Part shown: positions 19,678 through 31,097 of the stretch, one piece after another
How the letters are laid out: every line of letters starts with the position of its first letter
Numbering within the stretch: position 1 is the stretch's first letter
From: Neoarius graeffei
Taxonomy: Eukaryota; Chordata; Actinopteri; Siluriformes; Ariidae
NCBI RefSeq assembly: GCF_027579695.1
Contig: NC_083587.1
Span: 2,312,501-2,376,500, forward strand
Direction of reading: 5' to 3'
DNA length: 64,000 nucleotides
Made by a program: the position numbers and the translations under genes
Notes under the pieces: generated by a model
What the model was told of the DNA's origin: nothing
Databases searched by the model: none
What the model saw: only the letters and a program-made list of their open reading frames with translations

Positions 19678-21020
19678 CCTTTTGGCGGAGGGGATCTCCA
19701 CCCACTGCAGCGGAGAGATTGGTAGCTTCCAAGCCAGTGTTGGGCTTTTTGCGTCAGTGGTCTCGCTTGGTTGAGAGGGAGGGAGTGTTATATCGTCTTG
19801 TCTTTAGATCAGATGGGAAGGAAGAATTGTTTCAGCTCCTTTTACCCTCTTCCCTTCAATCTGAAGTTTTACAGCAGCTTCACCAAGACCACGGCCACCA
19901 GGGAGTGGAGCGCACAGTTGAACTTGTGCGCCGCCGCTGTTTTTGGCCAGGGTTGCGCTCTGATGTCCAGCGGTGGTGTAGGGAATGTGGCTGGTGCCAG
20001 CTGGCAAGAGATTCGGGCCCTTCCTCGCATAGTTTTATGGTCCACCTCCTGGCATCTCGGCCCAATGAAATTGTGGCGATTGACTTCACCCAGTTGGAAG
20101 CGTCTAGAAATGGAGTCGAAAATGTGTTGGTCATGACGGACGTATTTAGCAAGTATACTCAAGCTGTGCCTACCCGTGACCAACGAGCCCAAACTGTCGC
20201 TCAGGTACTACTGCATTAGTGGTTTTATAGGTTTGGGGTGCCTAGCCATATCCACTCTGATCAGGGGAGGTCATTTGAAAGTGGTCTTATACAGCAGCTT
20301 TGTTCCCTGTATGGTGTAACAAAATCTCGCACCACTCCCTACCATCCGGCAGGGAATGGGCAATGCGAACGGTTTAACAGGACCCTCCATAATTTGCTTC
20401 ACCCTATACCAACTACCCAGAAGCATGACTGGATGTCTTGTCTCCCACAGGTAGTATACTGTTATAACACCACCCCACATCACACCACTGGAGAGTCTCC
20501 CTATTTTCTTATGTTTGGGCGGGAACCCATGCTTCCCATTGATTTTCTTCTGGGACGCGTTCAAGAACCATTGCCAGGGACAGTTCAACAGTAGATCATT
20601 GAACATCAGGAAAGGTTGAGGTTGGGCTTCCAAGGTGCACGGGACTGGCTGGTGGCCGCTGCAGAATGTAGAAAAGAGCATCACGATTTACAGGTGCATG
20701 AAGCCCCATTAGTAGAAGGCCAGTTGGTCTATCTAAGGGACCACAGTGCTAGAGGTCGGCATAAGATTCAAGACCTCTGGAGTCCGGTCTCGTACCAGGT
20801 ACTCCGAGCACCTGTTGGACACGGGGCAGTTTACACTATCGCTCCGGTGAGCAACCTGTAAAAAGCCCGAATGGTCCATCGTGACCAGTTAAAGCCGCAG
20901 TTTCCTCTGGCCTATGTCATGCAGCAGCCTTCAGCTCTAGCCGCTGCTCACCCCGTTCCCTCTGACCAGCCACCACCTGAGGAGGAGCAAGTTTTGCTCA
21001 TAGTTCGTGATTCTCTATAA
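19605..21020 (+). pseudogene. Integrase of element C
   Basis: The HHCC zinc domain is seen as LHQDHGHQGVERT and CRECGWCQ. The catalytic core holds IAIDFTQLE-like (VAIDFTQLE), HSDQGRSFES and NGQCERFNRT, giving the D,D,E residues. Stops interrupt at 20217 (after QVLLH), 20592 (after GTVQQ, a Trp position) and 20859. The C-terminal region (EGQLVYLRDHS, RMVHRDQLKP) lacks a clear chromodomain. A Ser/Thr-rich ORF at 21021-21395 has no recognisable envelope features. Confidence 0.82.
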
Positions 21021-21390
21021 GTGAAGCGTCCTCTCCCTGTTCTTGGATCACTGTCTGGGGCCTTAGGTTCCACTTGTGAGTCCGTTGACATGGGTTCATC
21101 TGAGGGTGTTACTTCATCTCTTGGGGTTGCTGGTTCAGAAAGTACCCCTTTGACATCTGGGGCAGGGTCTGTAGAGAAGGCCTCTGGCTCCACTACAGCT
21201 AGTTGTCGCCGTACATTACGCTCAACAGCCGGACGGCACTCTAATCTGCACCACCTTCCAAGGTCGGTGGGTCGATTAACCGGGCTACCCCCTTCGCCTC
21301 TGGTTGTGGGATTGGGCCAGAATACCTCTTGCCACTCTAATCCTTCATGGGTAGTCAACGGGGCGCCGACTCAAGAAGAGGGGGGTAGAA

Positions 21391-23021
21391 TGTGACAGAT
21401 TGGGCTACACCCCTCAATCTGAGTCATGATTATTCTAGGTTTGTGGTTGGCGGAGTCACAAGCAAGGGGAGTATTGGCACAACTTTTATTCTGATAAAAA
21501 GTCAGTATTGAGTGCCATAGGATCCTTTCATTTCGCTGTGGCATTGTAGCCAGTGCACCTGTGTGGTGGCTGGTGTGAAGTCTTTCATTTCAGCTGGGAG
21601 TAGTGTTACCAGGGGTTCTTTGTCTTCAGTGTTTTTTTTGGTCCAGTTGAGGTTTATGATCAAGGTCTGGGCAAGCCTTAGCGGTGGCTTGAATGACACC
21701 GGAACCAGCTGAAGCGAGCGGTCTAATTGTGTCGGTCTCGTCAATCAGTGGAATCGTACACTCGCTGCGGCTTCTCACACTGACGGCAAGCTGCTGTTCC
21801 GTTGCCATTTGTGTTGTCCGTTTGGGGCAGCCACTCCATTTTTGCGTTGGTTATTTTGTTTAGTTCCCTGTTTGAGTTGATGTTTATTGTTTTATAATTA
21901 ACGCGGGCTATGTTCGCAATTATGTATTTGTGTTTTTGTGTGATTTAAGTTATTTACGTTTTGTCTGTGTTTTGATTTATTTTCTGTGGCTGGGGTTGTG
22001 TGGTGCCTTTGGTGTTGCATGCACCAGCTAATTGCTTTTGAGTGTGTGTGTGTGGGTTAGTATATTAGTAGTGAGTGGTTATATGCAGGTGTGGCAACCA
22101 GGGCGGCTGCACTTCCTCTTCTGCTGGTCCTGTATGTCCTTGTCAACTCTTCTGCTAGCTCTCTGCTGTCTAGGATAAGTATTTTGTTTTTTTTCCTTGG
22201 TTTGGAGATTTGGTAGCCAACATTGTTGACTATTACCCTGTGTTTAATCTTTTTTTTTTTTTTCCTTTGGGCAGGTATTGGGAGCTCTGCCCAGAGCAGC
22301 CGGTCTCTAGGTGGTGGAAGTCCCTCACATTTCTTTTGCTGTGTGCACAGTTGATTTTTATATCTTCTTGCAGTCCTTATTTGTTTAATTTGTGTTTATT
22401 CTTTCACGTGTGGTGTTTTCAGAGTCTCTGCTGCCCTTTTCTTCCGTGCTGCCTGTGGTAAGCCCCAACTTTGACCCTAGTTATTTTTTTTATTTCTTTT
22501 TAATAGTAACATAACAGCAGAGAGCAGCTTTGTCTTCAGTGTGCCATGTGCGTATGTCACCTGGCCATCTTTGTTCCCTTCTCCCCTTGTTGAATGGGCT
22601 ATATGTGCCCTGGAGTGTTATGGTGATGCCTTTGTATGGCACAGCTTTATAACTGTTTGTTTGATGTCCTTGTGATGTATTTATTGTATTGTATTGGTTG
22701 TTAATTTGGATTTCCATGGTGGCTCATGGTTTGTTCAAGCTGACTTGATAGCCTGGTTCTTCGTTCCAGCCCATCTGCATATTTTGCACATTGTGCCTGT
22801 TATCAATTTCGTGAATTGTGAATAGTGTTTTAATTATTGTATAATTTGTGATTTTAATAAATATGATTGTGAATATATCTCTGGCCTAGGAGTGTCTCCC
22901 GAACCTGTGTCCTGTTTTTGTAATATATTGGTGTGATATTGAGGTTCCTAAGGGCTTTCTCCCACCCTAGGTGTCATAGTTGGTGAATACCAAATTTCTA
23001 AATTTACGTGCCACTGTTACA
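21391..23021 (+). repeat. 3' LTR of element C (1631 bp)
   Basis: Begins TGTGACAG directly after the purine tract AAGAAGAGGGGGGTAGAA (21373-21390) and ends CACTGTTACA. It is long for a Ty3/Gypsy LTR. Near its end is AATAAATATGATTG, a likely polyadenylation region. Similarity to the LTR-like block at 53208-56275 is seen around the CAGGTAYTG and TAGGTGGTGG phrases. Confidence 0.88.
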
Positions 23022-23973
23022 CCATGAACATTGTGAAAGATACAACACATTCATCCCATGCACTCTTCTCCCTACTGCCATCAGGCAGAAGGTACTGCAC
23101 CATAACTGCCCGCACCTCCAGAATGGTGAAGAGCTTTTCCCCCAAGCAATAAGACTGCTGAACAATGAAACATGATACAAAACAGGGGCGATTTCTCAGA
23201 GACAACAAGGGAAGCCGAACTTCCCCTAAAATTCTCTCCTCAAACTGCGGCATCTACGATGTTGAATTCTCATTAAAACAATAACTTGCATAACATAATA
23301 TATGCCCAAGATTGTATTTACATTCATAACTATCCCTATGTCATCCTGTAACTTATTTGAGTGATGTCTGATGAACTTGCAGTTTGCTACGAGAATCACC
23401 TTTGCTGCCAGGCTGTAACCTTTCTTATTTCAATGGGCTCTATGGACTGGCAGCTGGGTATCCATTACAGTCTACGAGACGGCTCTGAACAGCCAATTTC
23501 GGCTAGTTGTTATTGGTTAAAATCGACAAAATCATCACTTCCAGGGAAGCCGGGTATCTCTGGGGGTAAACGGGACATTGGGAGGGCCAAGAAGCCGGCT
23601 GATAAAGGATTATTGGAGGTGGTGTTTGAAAGACATGAGGAGGGTGGTCCCTGTACTTCGGCGAGGAACACGGTAAGCATGATCAGTCAGTCCCTAGCGG
23701 ATGTCGAGAAAGTCTAGTCGTGTGCCAAAGTGCTGTCCGAATTTCTTTTCATATAAACGTTTCTTCTCATTGATGTCTTTGTACATTACTCTGTAAATAA
23801 ATGTAAATATTACTCGTTGTGCTCCGTTAACTTTCATCCATTCTATCAGTTTGATCATTCGTGAATTCACTCGTTTATTTCATTTGTAGTTCAATCAACG
23901 TGGTTGTAGGCTAGCTTGAGCCTTATTGGGATCTGCAGTGCTAGCTGCTAACAGCTGGTATCTATCTGCTATA

Positions 23974-24370
23974 ATGGCAAACGTCGTGGACATGCTTTTG
24001 TCAAAACGTTTTGACACTCTGCCATATGAGGAGAAAGTGAGAATTAAAGAGCAAGGCAAGACCAAAGCCCAAGCTTAATCTCATTCAAAAATCAGCAGGT
24101 CATAACAGGTCTTTTCAGGTGTCTTGGTATGAAAATGTGAACTGGTTGACTGGGTCTCCTGTGACTAATAAAATGTACTGTTGGCCATGTCTTTTGATGA
24201 AGCCCTCTCATGGAAATTTAGTTTGGTCAAAAGATGGGTTTGGGGACCTGGTGAATTTCAAAAGGGCTTGCAAAAGGCATGAAATGAGCAATGAGCATGT
24301 CACTTCATGTGCAAGACTTAGCTGTCTGGGGAGGGTCAGGGTGGAACATGCCATCGATGAAGGTGCTCGT
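23974..24370 (+). pseudogene. hAT transposase N-terminal fragment (TTF finger)
   Basis: Reads MANVVDMLLSKRFDTLPYEE, with a stop and frame changes near 24075. It continues FQVSWYENVNWLTGSPVTNK, the finger motif CWPCLLM and GDLVNFKRACKRHEMSNEH, ending LGRVRVEHAIDEGARI. This order matches the N-terminal domain of ZMYM1-like hAT transposases. Everything downstream is deleted. Confidence 0.75.
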
Positions 24371-24698
24371 ATAAATAGTGTGCATCATATAATGTTCATG
24401 AATCTGAAGTGTGTATATTGTTCAGTAATGTTAAGAGAATGGTGGGCTCTGTGTTATAGGTTATACCTGGGTATAATATTCAAGGTTCTGTGTGTTGCAT
24501 AGCCTACCTGGTTATGAATTTCCAGACTGTGTTGCAGAAGATGTTCAAGGATGTGCTGCACAGCTGGGTGTTGTGTTAAAGACTCTGTGTTGCATATCAG
24601 GGTATGATGTTCAAGGCTCTTCGTTGAATAGCCAGTGATTTTTGGATGTTTGATATGTTTGATTAAGGATATGAGGCATTAGCCTGGCAAGCCAGACT

Positions 24699-25078
24699 CA
24701 TTCTCATCTCATCTCTATCTCTAGCCGCTTTATCCTTCTACAGGGTCGCAGGCAAGCTGGAGCCTATCCCAGCTGACTACGGGCGAAAGGCGGGGTACAC
24801 CCTGGACAAGTCGCCAGGTCATCACAGGGCTGACACACAGACACAGACAACCATTCACACTCACATTCACACCTACAGTCAATTTAGAGTCACCAGTTAA
24901 CCTAACCTGCATGTCTTTGGACTGTGGGGGAAACCGGAGCACCCGGAGGAAACCCACGCGGACACGGGGAGAACATGCAAACTCCACACAACAAGGCCCT
25001 CGCCGGCCCCAGGGCTCGAACCCAGGACCTTCTTGCTGTGAGGCGACAGCGCTAACCACTACACCACCGTGCCGCCCC
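24699..25078 (-). mobile_element. tRNA-derived SINE, copy 2 (minus)
   Basis: Reverse orientation: the tRNA-like head lies at the right (GGCGGCACGGTGGTGTAGTGG in reverse) and the tail at the left. The 13-bp target duplication GGCAAGCCAGACT is exact at 24686-24698 and 25079-25091. It sits inside the hAT at 23183-25258. Confidence 0.92.
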
Positions 25079-25490
25079 GGCAAGCCAGACTATAACATGA
25101 AATGTACAAGCAAAAATACTTTCTGCCACTAGGTGGGGTTGTCTAGTTCACTATGCTAATGGGGCACACCTTTCTATGCTTTGATATCCGGCCTACAGGT
25201 TTTACGATGAATGCGTAAAATGGGCTTCCCCTGTTCTAAAAACCAGCAGCCGCCAATGATAAAGAACCCTCTCTCACTGAACTGGAATGCACTCCTGCAC
25301 TTTCTCATCTCTGCTGCTAATTTTTAATTTATACATTCTACCTCCACCTCACTGTTATTATAGCCACTGCTGTATTACAAGTCTACTTATGCCCTTGCAC
25401 CACTTGATCCATAGTGAAATGGTATTTCATCTCACTGTATACAGTGGTTGAAATGACAATAAAAAACACTTGATTTGATTTTCATTTTAA

Positions 25491-25779
25491 TAATATTAAC
25501 ATCTTAGATCATTCAGAAATGTCTTTTTTAGCATTATTTGAGTAATTTTAGATGATAAATTCATATGTATTGCATATATTGGCCAAAGACAATGTTTTTG
25601 ATAATTATGAAGCCATCTTGAGGCCTTGGCTTAGCAATATGAGAGGTGAAATGACAATATCTTGAAAGCCCCGGGAGGAGTAAAGGGCCACAAAAATGGG
25701 TGAACAAGAACAATAAGAAGAATAAACCCCACTTAAGAGGAACAATTAAGAAGAAAAGAGCAAGCACACTTAATAATAA
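25491..25779. other. No gene recognised
   Basis: Sequence beyond the 3' end of the hAT transposase gene (minus strand). It probably belongs to that element's 3' untranslated region. No terminal inverted repeat was found. Confidence 0.4.
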
Positions 25780-27736
25780 TCAGGAGAGCATTATTCTTCT
25801 GTTGTGGTGAGACGTGGCAAAATGTCTCACGTACTCATCAATGTTGAGGGCATGTGCCCTCCTTGTCTCAACACTAAGCGTTCCGAGATGACTTAATCTG
25901 TCATCAACCATTGTGGTCCTCAGGTGAGTCTTTATAAGTTTTAAAGCTGAGAAGCTTCACTCACAGGACGCAGTGCTTACTGGTGTTATAACAGCGATCT
26001 TGCAAAGCCTGAAGAGCTCATGGAAGACCTCTTTGTAAGGCTCGAGAAAAACAAGAAAATAGAGCAACGTACTGTAGATGATCTGTCTAATCCACTCTTC
26101 CCTCTCCTATCCAATAGTCGCTTTGTTTGGTGAACCTCATGCTTGAGGTCCCCTAAATCTGACTCATACATCTGTGCAAAGGCAAACAGAAGCTCTTTGC
26201 TCAGGAAAGTTGCACTCGTTGGGTTCAGAGACTGCACCCCTTGCATAATCTCACAACTTTTCTTTGAAAACCGTCTCTTCATTTCAGCTATGAGACAGTC
26301 AATCACCTGATAGAAAAGTGCTCTAGAGAAGCCCTCATCATCACAATTCCTCTGGCCTACAGTGCTCATCTTGAGTCAAGAAATCTTGAGCTGATTCTGG
26401 GATGTCTTTTATATTGTGTTTATACACCAATTTTGCATTGGTCAGCCAGTTCCTGAATCTCTTTCCATAGTTCATCAAAGTAATTTTCATCTCTGTGTCC
26501 TGGAGACTGTCTGTACTGGTAAGTGCACCTACTAGATCCACAGCCCTAGCTAGATCAAGTGTGCTGGACTGTAGCATGTCAGAGAGACATTTAGCATCAC
26601 CAAACACTTTGCAAAATGTCACTAAAAGCCCTAAGAACTGTAGGTCTATCTGGGAAAGAAGACCCCTTGCCTCAACTGATCTGTCACCACTTATTTCCAG
26701 TCCAAGATCCTGCAACAGTCTAAGAACTGCTGGAAGCCTGTCCTTCAGATTACGGCATGCCGTGTATCTGCATGCCCATCTTGTGTCTGAAAGTGCCTGT
26801 AGCTCCCTAGGCTGCTGCAGTGGGTAAAGCTCTTTCTGAACAGCAAGCCACTTCATGTGCACATAAGAGCCAGATACAAAGTTATACAGCTGCTGCAAAA
26901 GTGCAAAAAGGTCAACCACCTCAGGCACTGCTTTTGTAGCATCAGCAAGAACCAACTTCAAGCAATGTGAATTACAGTGAACATAAAATGCAAATCTGGC
27001 ATTATTTTGAATCCTTGCAGACACACCTGAATGCTTGCCGCTCATGACGGATGCACCATCATACCCCTGCCCCACAAGGTTATTTCTGTAGTCCAGTCCA
27101 TGTCCCTCTAAACAACTGATAATCATTTGGCTAAGACCAGCTGCATTGAGGCTGTCAGCTGCTTGAAAGCACAAAAAACTTTAATGAATGGCACCATTGT
27201 AATAATACCATAAAACTATAGACATTTGTTCCTTTTTTTTTGCAAGTCTTTTGTTTCATCAGTGAGCACACTAAACACCTCATGTTCTTTCACTTCTTTT
27301 TATGATTTCACTCTGTACCATCTCAGCTAAGCCCTGAAGAATTTTGTTCTGGATTTGGTGACACTGGTGTACTTAGCATTTCCAGATGCTTCCAACCTTT
27401 TCTCAATAAATTGGTCATGTTTTGTGATTTTGTGCAATATGGCCAAAAAATTTCCCTTATTCACAGAGTCTTCAGACTCTCGATGCCCCCTCTGAGCGAT
27501 ATTCTGTGTTGCTGTCAAAAGCAGTACACTAGCTATCGTTTTTATGTAATTTCTGTTTTCTTCCACTTTCTTTTGATGGTTCTCATTCATTGAATTTAAC
27601 ATTGACATGTTTGTCTCTGTATCCATTCTAAACCTGTTCCAAGCATACATAGCATTTATATGAAATTCAGATTTTGAATGGCTCTTAAAACCAGAGTCTT
27701 TAAACAATGCTTTCTTACAATTAGAGAAGCCTGAAG
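25780..27736 (-). pseudogene. hAT transposase core and dimerisation domain
   Basis: 27327-27736 continues the TTF region (SGFKSHSKSEFHINAMYAW) into the linker. Frameshifts near 27344 and 27308 precede VFSVLTDETKD, the first catalytic Asp region. 26341-27174 is a long open part with GYDGASVMSGKHSGVSARIQ, CNSHCLKLVLADAT and SDTRWACRY. Frameshifts at about 26365 and 26090 lead to the C-terminal dimerisation domain (FSALKLIKTHLRTTMVDDRL), which carries a TGA where Arg is expected. The frame ends at 25780. It is an inactive hAT transposase. Confidence 0.85.
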
Positions 27737-27741
27737 GTGAT

Positions 27742-28051
27742 TGTGGCAGCGGGGGCATGGTCAAGCGCCGGTCTGTGACAGGAGGGCAGAGTCAGGGAAG
27801 GTGAGTGGCAGAATCACTACACCTGAGAGCAATTAACCTGTGTTTGTGCGTCTTCCCAGTGACCGCACCCTATATAAGGAGGGAGAGCAGAGAGCAGAGG
27901 AGCTCTTCCCTGAACAGACACCCGTCGTGTGTGTGTGTGTGTGTGTCTGAGTGACTGTTATACTGAAAAGTGTGACAATAACTGCTAAATTTGAACCTGA
28001 TCTCTGTCCTGCTGTCCTCTGTGCTCCACCCACCTGCTCCGAACTGCCACA
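27742..28051 (+). repeat. 5' LTR of element B
   Basis: 310 bp, TGTGGCAG...CTGCCACA, with CCTATATAAGG as a TATA-like element near 27869 and a TG dinucleotide run near 27926-27945. The primer-binding region directly follows (TGGTGCTGAAACCCGGGA at 28053-28070). It differs from the 3' LTR at several bases and in GT-run length, so it is not a brand-new insertion. Confidence 0.93.
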
Positions 28052-28097
28052 GTGGTGCTGAAACCCGGGAACTGGAGCACAGCAGCCTCACAGCCCC

Positions 28098-28988
28098 ATG
28101 GAGTCCTCCCTGTTCACTGAACTGGTCCACGCCCTCACCACGGCCCAGCAAAGCCAGCACCAGGCACTACTCACCCTCCGAAAGGAGCAAGAAGAGCGGT
28201 TCGAGGCCCTGGTGTTGGCTCAACAAGAAGACCGACAGGTGTTCCGGCACCTCCTCGCGTCGGCGGGGCCCACCAGCGCTCCTACCGCAGGCCCATCTCC
28301 CCTCACCGTCACCAAGATGGGCCCGCAGGACGACCCCGAGGCATTCATCATGCTCTTTGAGCAAGTCGCCGAAGCCTCGGGGTGGCCGATGGAGCAGCGC
28401 TCGGCGCGCCTCCTCCCCCTGCTCACAGGAGAAGCACAGCTGGCCGCGCTACAGCTCCCCGCTGACCGCCGGCTGGCCTATGCGGACCTCCGCTGGGCCA
28501 TCCTCCAGCGCGTGGGGCACACTCCAGAACAGCAGCGCCAGCGCTTCCGCGCGCTGCGCTTGGAGGAAGTCGGCCGGCTGTTCGCGTTTGGCCAGCAGCT
28601 CTGGGACACCTGCTGGCGGTGGCTGAGGGCCAACAACCGCGACGCCGAAGGAATCCTCGACCAGGTGGTGCTGGAACAGTTCGTCGCTCGCTTGCCAGCA
28701 GGAACTGCGGAGTGGGTCCGGTGCCACCACCCAGCGTCGCTGGATCAGGCAGTCGAGCTGGCGGAGGACCATTTGGCGGCTGTCCCGGCGGCAGGACAGC
28801 AGATGGCATCTTCTCTTCTCTCCTCTTCTCTCTCTCTCTCTCTCTCCCCCTCCTCCTGTGTCCCGTCCTCGCCCCATTCCCCCACCGCGGAGGTGGGGGC
28901 CGGCGCCACCCCAGCCAGCCCACCGCACCCACGGTGCCCTCCCATTTCTCCCTTCTGTGTCTGTCTCTCCCCCACCTCAGGTGAGTGA
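28098..28988 (+). CDS. Gag of element B, with SCAN-like capsid region
   Basis: A 296-codon frame. An N-terminal coiled-coil-prone part (RKEQEERFEALVLAQQEDRQ) is followed by DDPEAFIMLFEQVAEASGWP. Then comes a helical region (QRQRFRALRLEEVGRLFAFG, QVVLEQFVARLPAGTAEWVR) that resembles the SCAN domain of vertebrate zinc-finger proteins. SCAN is known to derive from Gmr1-like Gag. A CT microsatellite near 28826-28850 and a frame change separate Gag from the CCHC knuckle. Confidence 0.82.
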   Translation: MESSLFTELVHALTTAQQSQHQALLTLRKEQEERFEALVLAQQEDRQVFRHLLASAGPTSAPTAGPSPLTVTKMGPQDDPEAFIMLFEQVAEASGWPMEQRSARLLPLLTGEAQLAALQLPADRRLAYADLRWAILQRVGHTPEQQRQRFRALRLEEVGRLFAFGQQLWDTCWRWLRANNRDAEGILDQVVLEQFVARLPAGTAEWVRCHHPASLDQAVELAEDHLAAVPAAGQQMASSLLSSSLSLSLSPSSCVPSSPHSPTAEVGAGATPASPPHPRCPPISPFCVCLSPTSGE

Positions 28989-29535
28989 GCCCCAGATCAC
29001 TGGTGCAGAGGGAAAGCCCAGGCCGGTTTGCTGGCGCTGCGGGGAGCCGGGCCACCTTCAACAGCAGTGCACAGCAATGAAAGTGGGCACGGTGGTTTGG
29101 ATACCCGACGCGCCAGAGGCCACCCTCGATCGGGCTGGAGTGTATCGCATACCGGTGAGTATCCAAGGGGATACATATCAGGCATTGGTGGATTCTGGTT
29201 GTAACCAGACCTCAATTCACCAAAGCCTGGTGCAAAACAAAGCATTGGGAGGAGCACAGGGGGTGAAGGTGTTGTGTGTGCACGGGGATGTTCATTGCTA
29301 CCCTTTGGTGTCGGTCCACATTATTTTCAGAGGGGAAAAATTTATAGTGAAGGTGGCGGTTAATCCCCGCCTTACCCACTCTTTAATTTTGGGGACTGAT
29401 TGGCCGGGATTTTCGGGGTTTAATGACATGCCTAATAAAGAGTGGGTCCTGCCATTTAACAGGGGGAGGTCCCGGTGTTGCTTTGGCGGGAGCAGCTGTC
29501 ACAGAGCTGTCTACGTCATCTCCGCGTCAGAGTGA
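28987..29535 (+). pseudogene. CCHC knuckle and protease of element B
   Basis: In the +1 frame relative to Gag. The knuckle CWRCGEPGHLQQQC (C-X2-C-X4-H-X4-C) near 29030 is followed by protease with YQALVDSGCNQTSI (active-site D-S-G) and LILGTDWPGF. The frame ends at 29535 after a shift, and integrase continues in another frame. The shift relative to Gag may be natural or caused by the CT repeat. Confidence 0.82.
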
Positions 29536-29631
29536 GGAGCCGCCGGCTCCTCCTCTCTCTATTGGGGAACCCTCGCGGATTTCCCATTAGAACAATCGCG
29601 AGACGAGACTCTGCGACATGCGTTTGACCAA

Positions 29632-31090
29632 GTGAGAGTAATCGATGGTCAAACGCTCCAGCCGAACGCCACCCCGTCCTTCCCCTACTTCGCAATTATG
29701 AAGGATAGGTTATACCGAGTGACGCAGGACATTCAAACTAAAGAGCGAGTCACGCAGCTTTTAATTCCGAAGAGCCGCTGGGAATTGGTATTCCAGGCGG
29801 CTTACTTTAATCCCATGGCTGGACACTTAGGGCAGGAGAAAACACTAGCCCGAATAATGGCCCGATTCTATTGGCCGGGGATTCGCTGCGATGTTTGTAG
29901 GTGGTGTACGGCATGCCGCGAATGCCAGTTAGGAAATCCAGCGGCCATTCCAAAAGCGCCTTTGCGCCCTCTTCCATTAATCAAGACCCCGTTTAAGAGA
30001 ATTGGGATGGATCTCGTCGGGCCATTAGATCGGTCAGCATGAGGGTACCACTTTATATTAGTTCTGGTGGACTATGCAACGCGATACCCGGAAGCAGTGC
30101 CTCTGCACAATATCTCAGCACGCAGTATTGCAGAGGCGCTCTTCCACGTCATCTCCCGAGTTGGAATCCTGAAAGAGATTCTGACTGATCAAGGCACTAC
30201 ATTTATGTCACGGACACTGCGCAAACTGTATGGGTTATTGGGGATTAAGCCGATCCGCACCAGCGTGTATCACCCACAAACGGACGGTTTAGTAGAACGG
30301 TTCAACCGCACCCTCAAAAATATTATTAAAAAATTTGTAAGTGAGGACGCACGTAATTGGGATAAGTGGCTCGAGCCCTTGCTGTTCTCAGTGCGAGAAG
30401 TCCCCCAAGCCTCCACGGGGTTCTCCCCGTTCGAATTATTATATGGGCGTAAGCCGCGCGGCATCCTAGATGTGCTGCGGGAAAATTGGAAGGAGGGACC
30501 TTCACAAAGCAAAAACGAAATTCAGTACGTTATGGACCTGCGCGCAAAACTCCACACGCTCACCCACCTAACTCAGGAGAATTTGCGGCAGGCCCAGGAA
30601 TGGCAAGCCCGCCTGTACAACAAGGGTACGCGCCTTAGAGAGTTCACTCCAGGAGATAAGGTACTCATACTGTTGACCACGTCGAGCTCCAAATTGATCG
30701 CCAAGTGGCAAGGACCCTTTGAGGTCAAACAGCGTGTCGGGGATGTCGACTATGAGGTGAGGCGAACGGACAGGGGTGGGGTGCTACAGATTTACCACCT
30801 CAATCTGCTTAAACTCTGGAACGAGGAGGTCCCTGTGGCATTGGTGTCGGTGGTTCCAGAGAAGGCAGAGCAGGGGCCGGAGGTTCAAAAAGGGACATTG
30901 GCATCACGTACCTCTCTGGTCCCCTGTGGAGACCACCTCTCCCCGACCCAACTCACGGTCACCCAGTTGCAGACCGAGTTTTCGGATGTGTTCTCGCCCC
31001 TGCCCGGTCGCACTAACCTCATAGAGCACCACATAGAGATGCCCCCGGGGGTGGTAGTGTGTAGCCGCCCTTACAGGCTACCCGAACACA
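29632..31090 (+). pseudogene. Integrase of element B
   Basis: HHCC domain (HLGQEKTLARIMARFYWPGI, CTACRECQ), core start GMDLVGPLD, then TGA at 30040-30042 where the other copy has CGA. The same frame resumes: VDYATRYPEAVPLH, LTDQGTTFMSR, YHPQTDGLVERFNRT, FELLYGRKP and GDKVLILL, ending YHLNLLKLWN. The D,D,E residues are all visible. A linker runs to the A-run near 31090, where RT goes into another frame. Only one nonsense change breaks the domain. Confidence 0.88.
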
Positions 31091-31097
31091 AAAAAAG

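Larger units (their letters stand above)
15664..23021 (+). mobile_element. Ty3/Gypsy retrotransposon, canonical order (element C)
   Basis: Order: truncated 5' LTR, primer-binding region, gag with CCHC knuckle, protease, RT, RNase H, integrase, polypurine tract, 1631-bp 3' LTR. Coding frames are broken by a few frameshifts and stops, so the element decayed fairly recently. The 5' LTR lacks about 1.43 kb, replaced by a Tc1 fragment, so no target duplication can be checked. It differs from elements A and B in having integrase last. Confidence 0.9.
23183..25258 (+). mobile_element. hAT element, non-autonomous
   Basis: The left end is CAGGGGCGATTTCTC and the right end inverted is CATTGGCGGCTGCTGG. 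The imperfect 8-bp flanks are ATACAAAA (23175-23182) and ATAAAGAA (25259-25266). Inside are the N-terminal part of a TTF-finger hAT transposase and a reversed SINE. The catalytic core is gone. Confidence 0.78.
23022..25490 (+). mobile_element. LINE 3' end, split by a hAT element
   Basis: 23022-23182 encodes the end of a LINE RT protein (SLLPSGRRYCTITARTSRM). 25259-25490 holds the 3' UTR, ending GACAATAAAAAACACTTGATTTGATT. The hAT at 23183-25258 separates them. No upstream part of this LINE exists in the window, since the Gypsy 3' LTR directly precedes it. Confidence 0.8.

Noticed and set aside
21021..21395. Envelope gene of element C
   Set aside because: The ORF is Ser/Thr-rich, short, overlaps the polypurine tract, and has no signal peptide, transmembrane segment or fusion motif.
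28423..29166. 247-codon minus-strand ORF opposite gag of element B
   Set aside because: It is Pro/Arg-rich antisense of G/C-rich gag codons and has no domain. It is a shadow frame.
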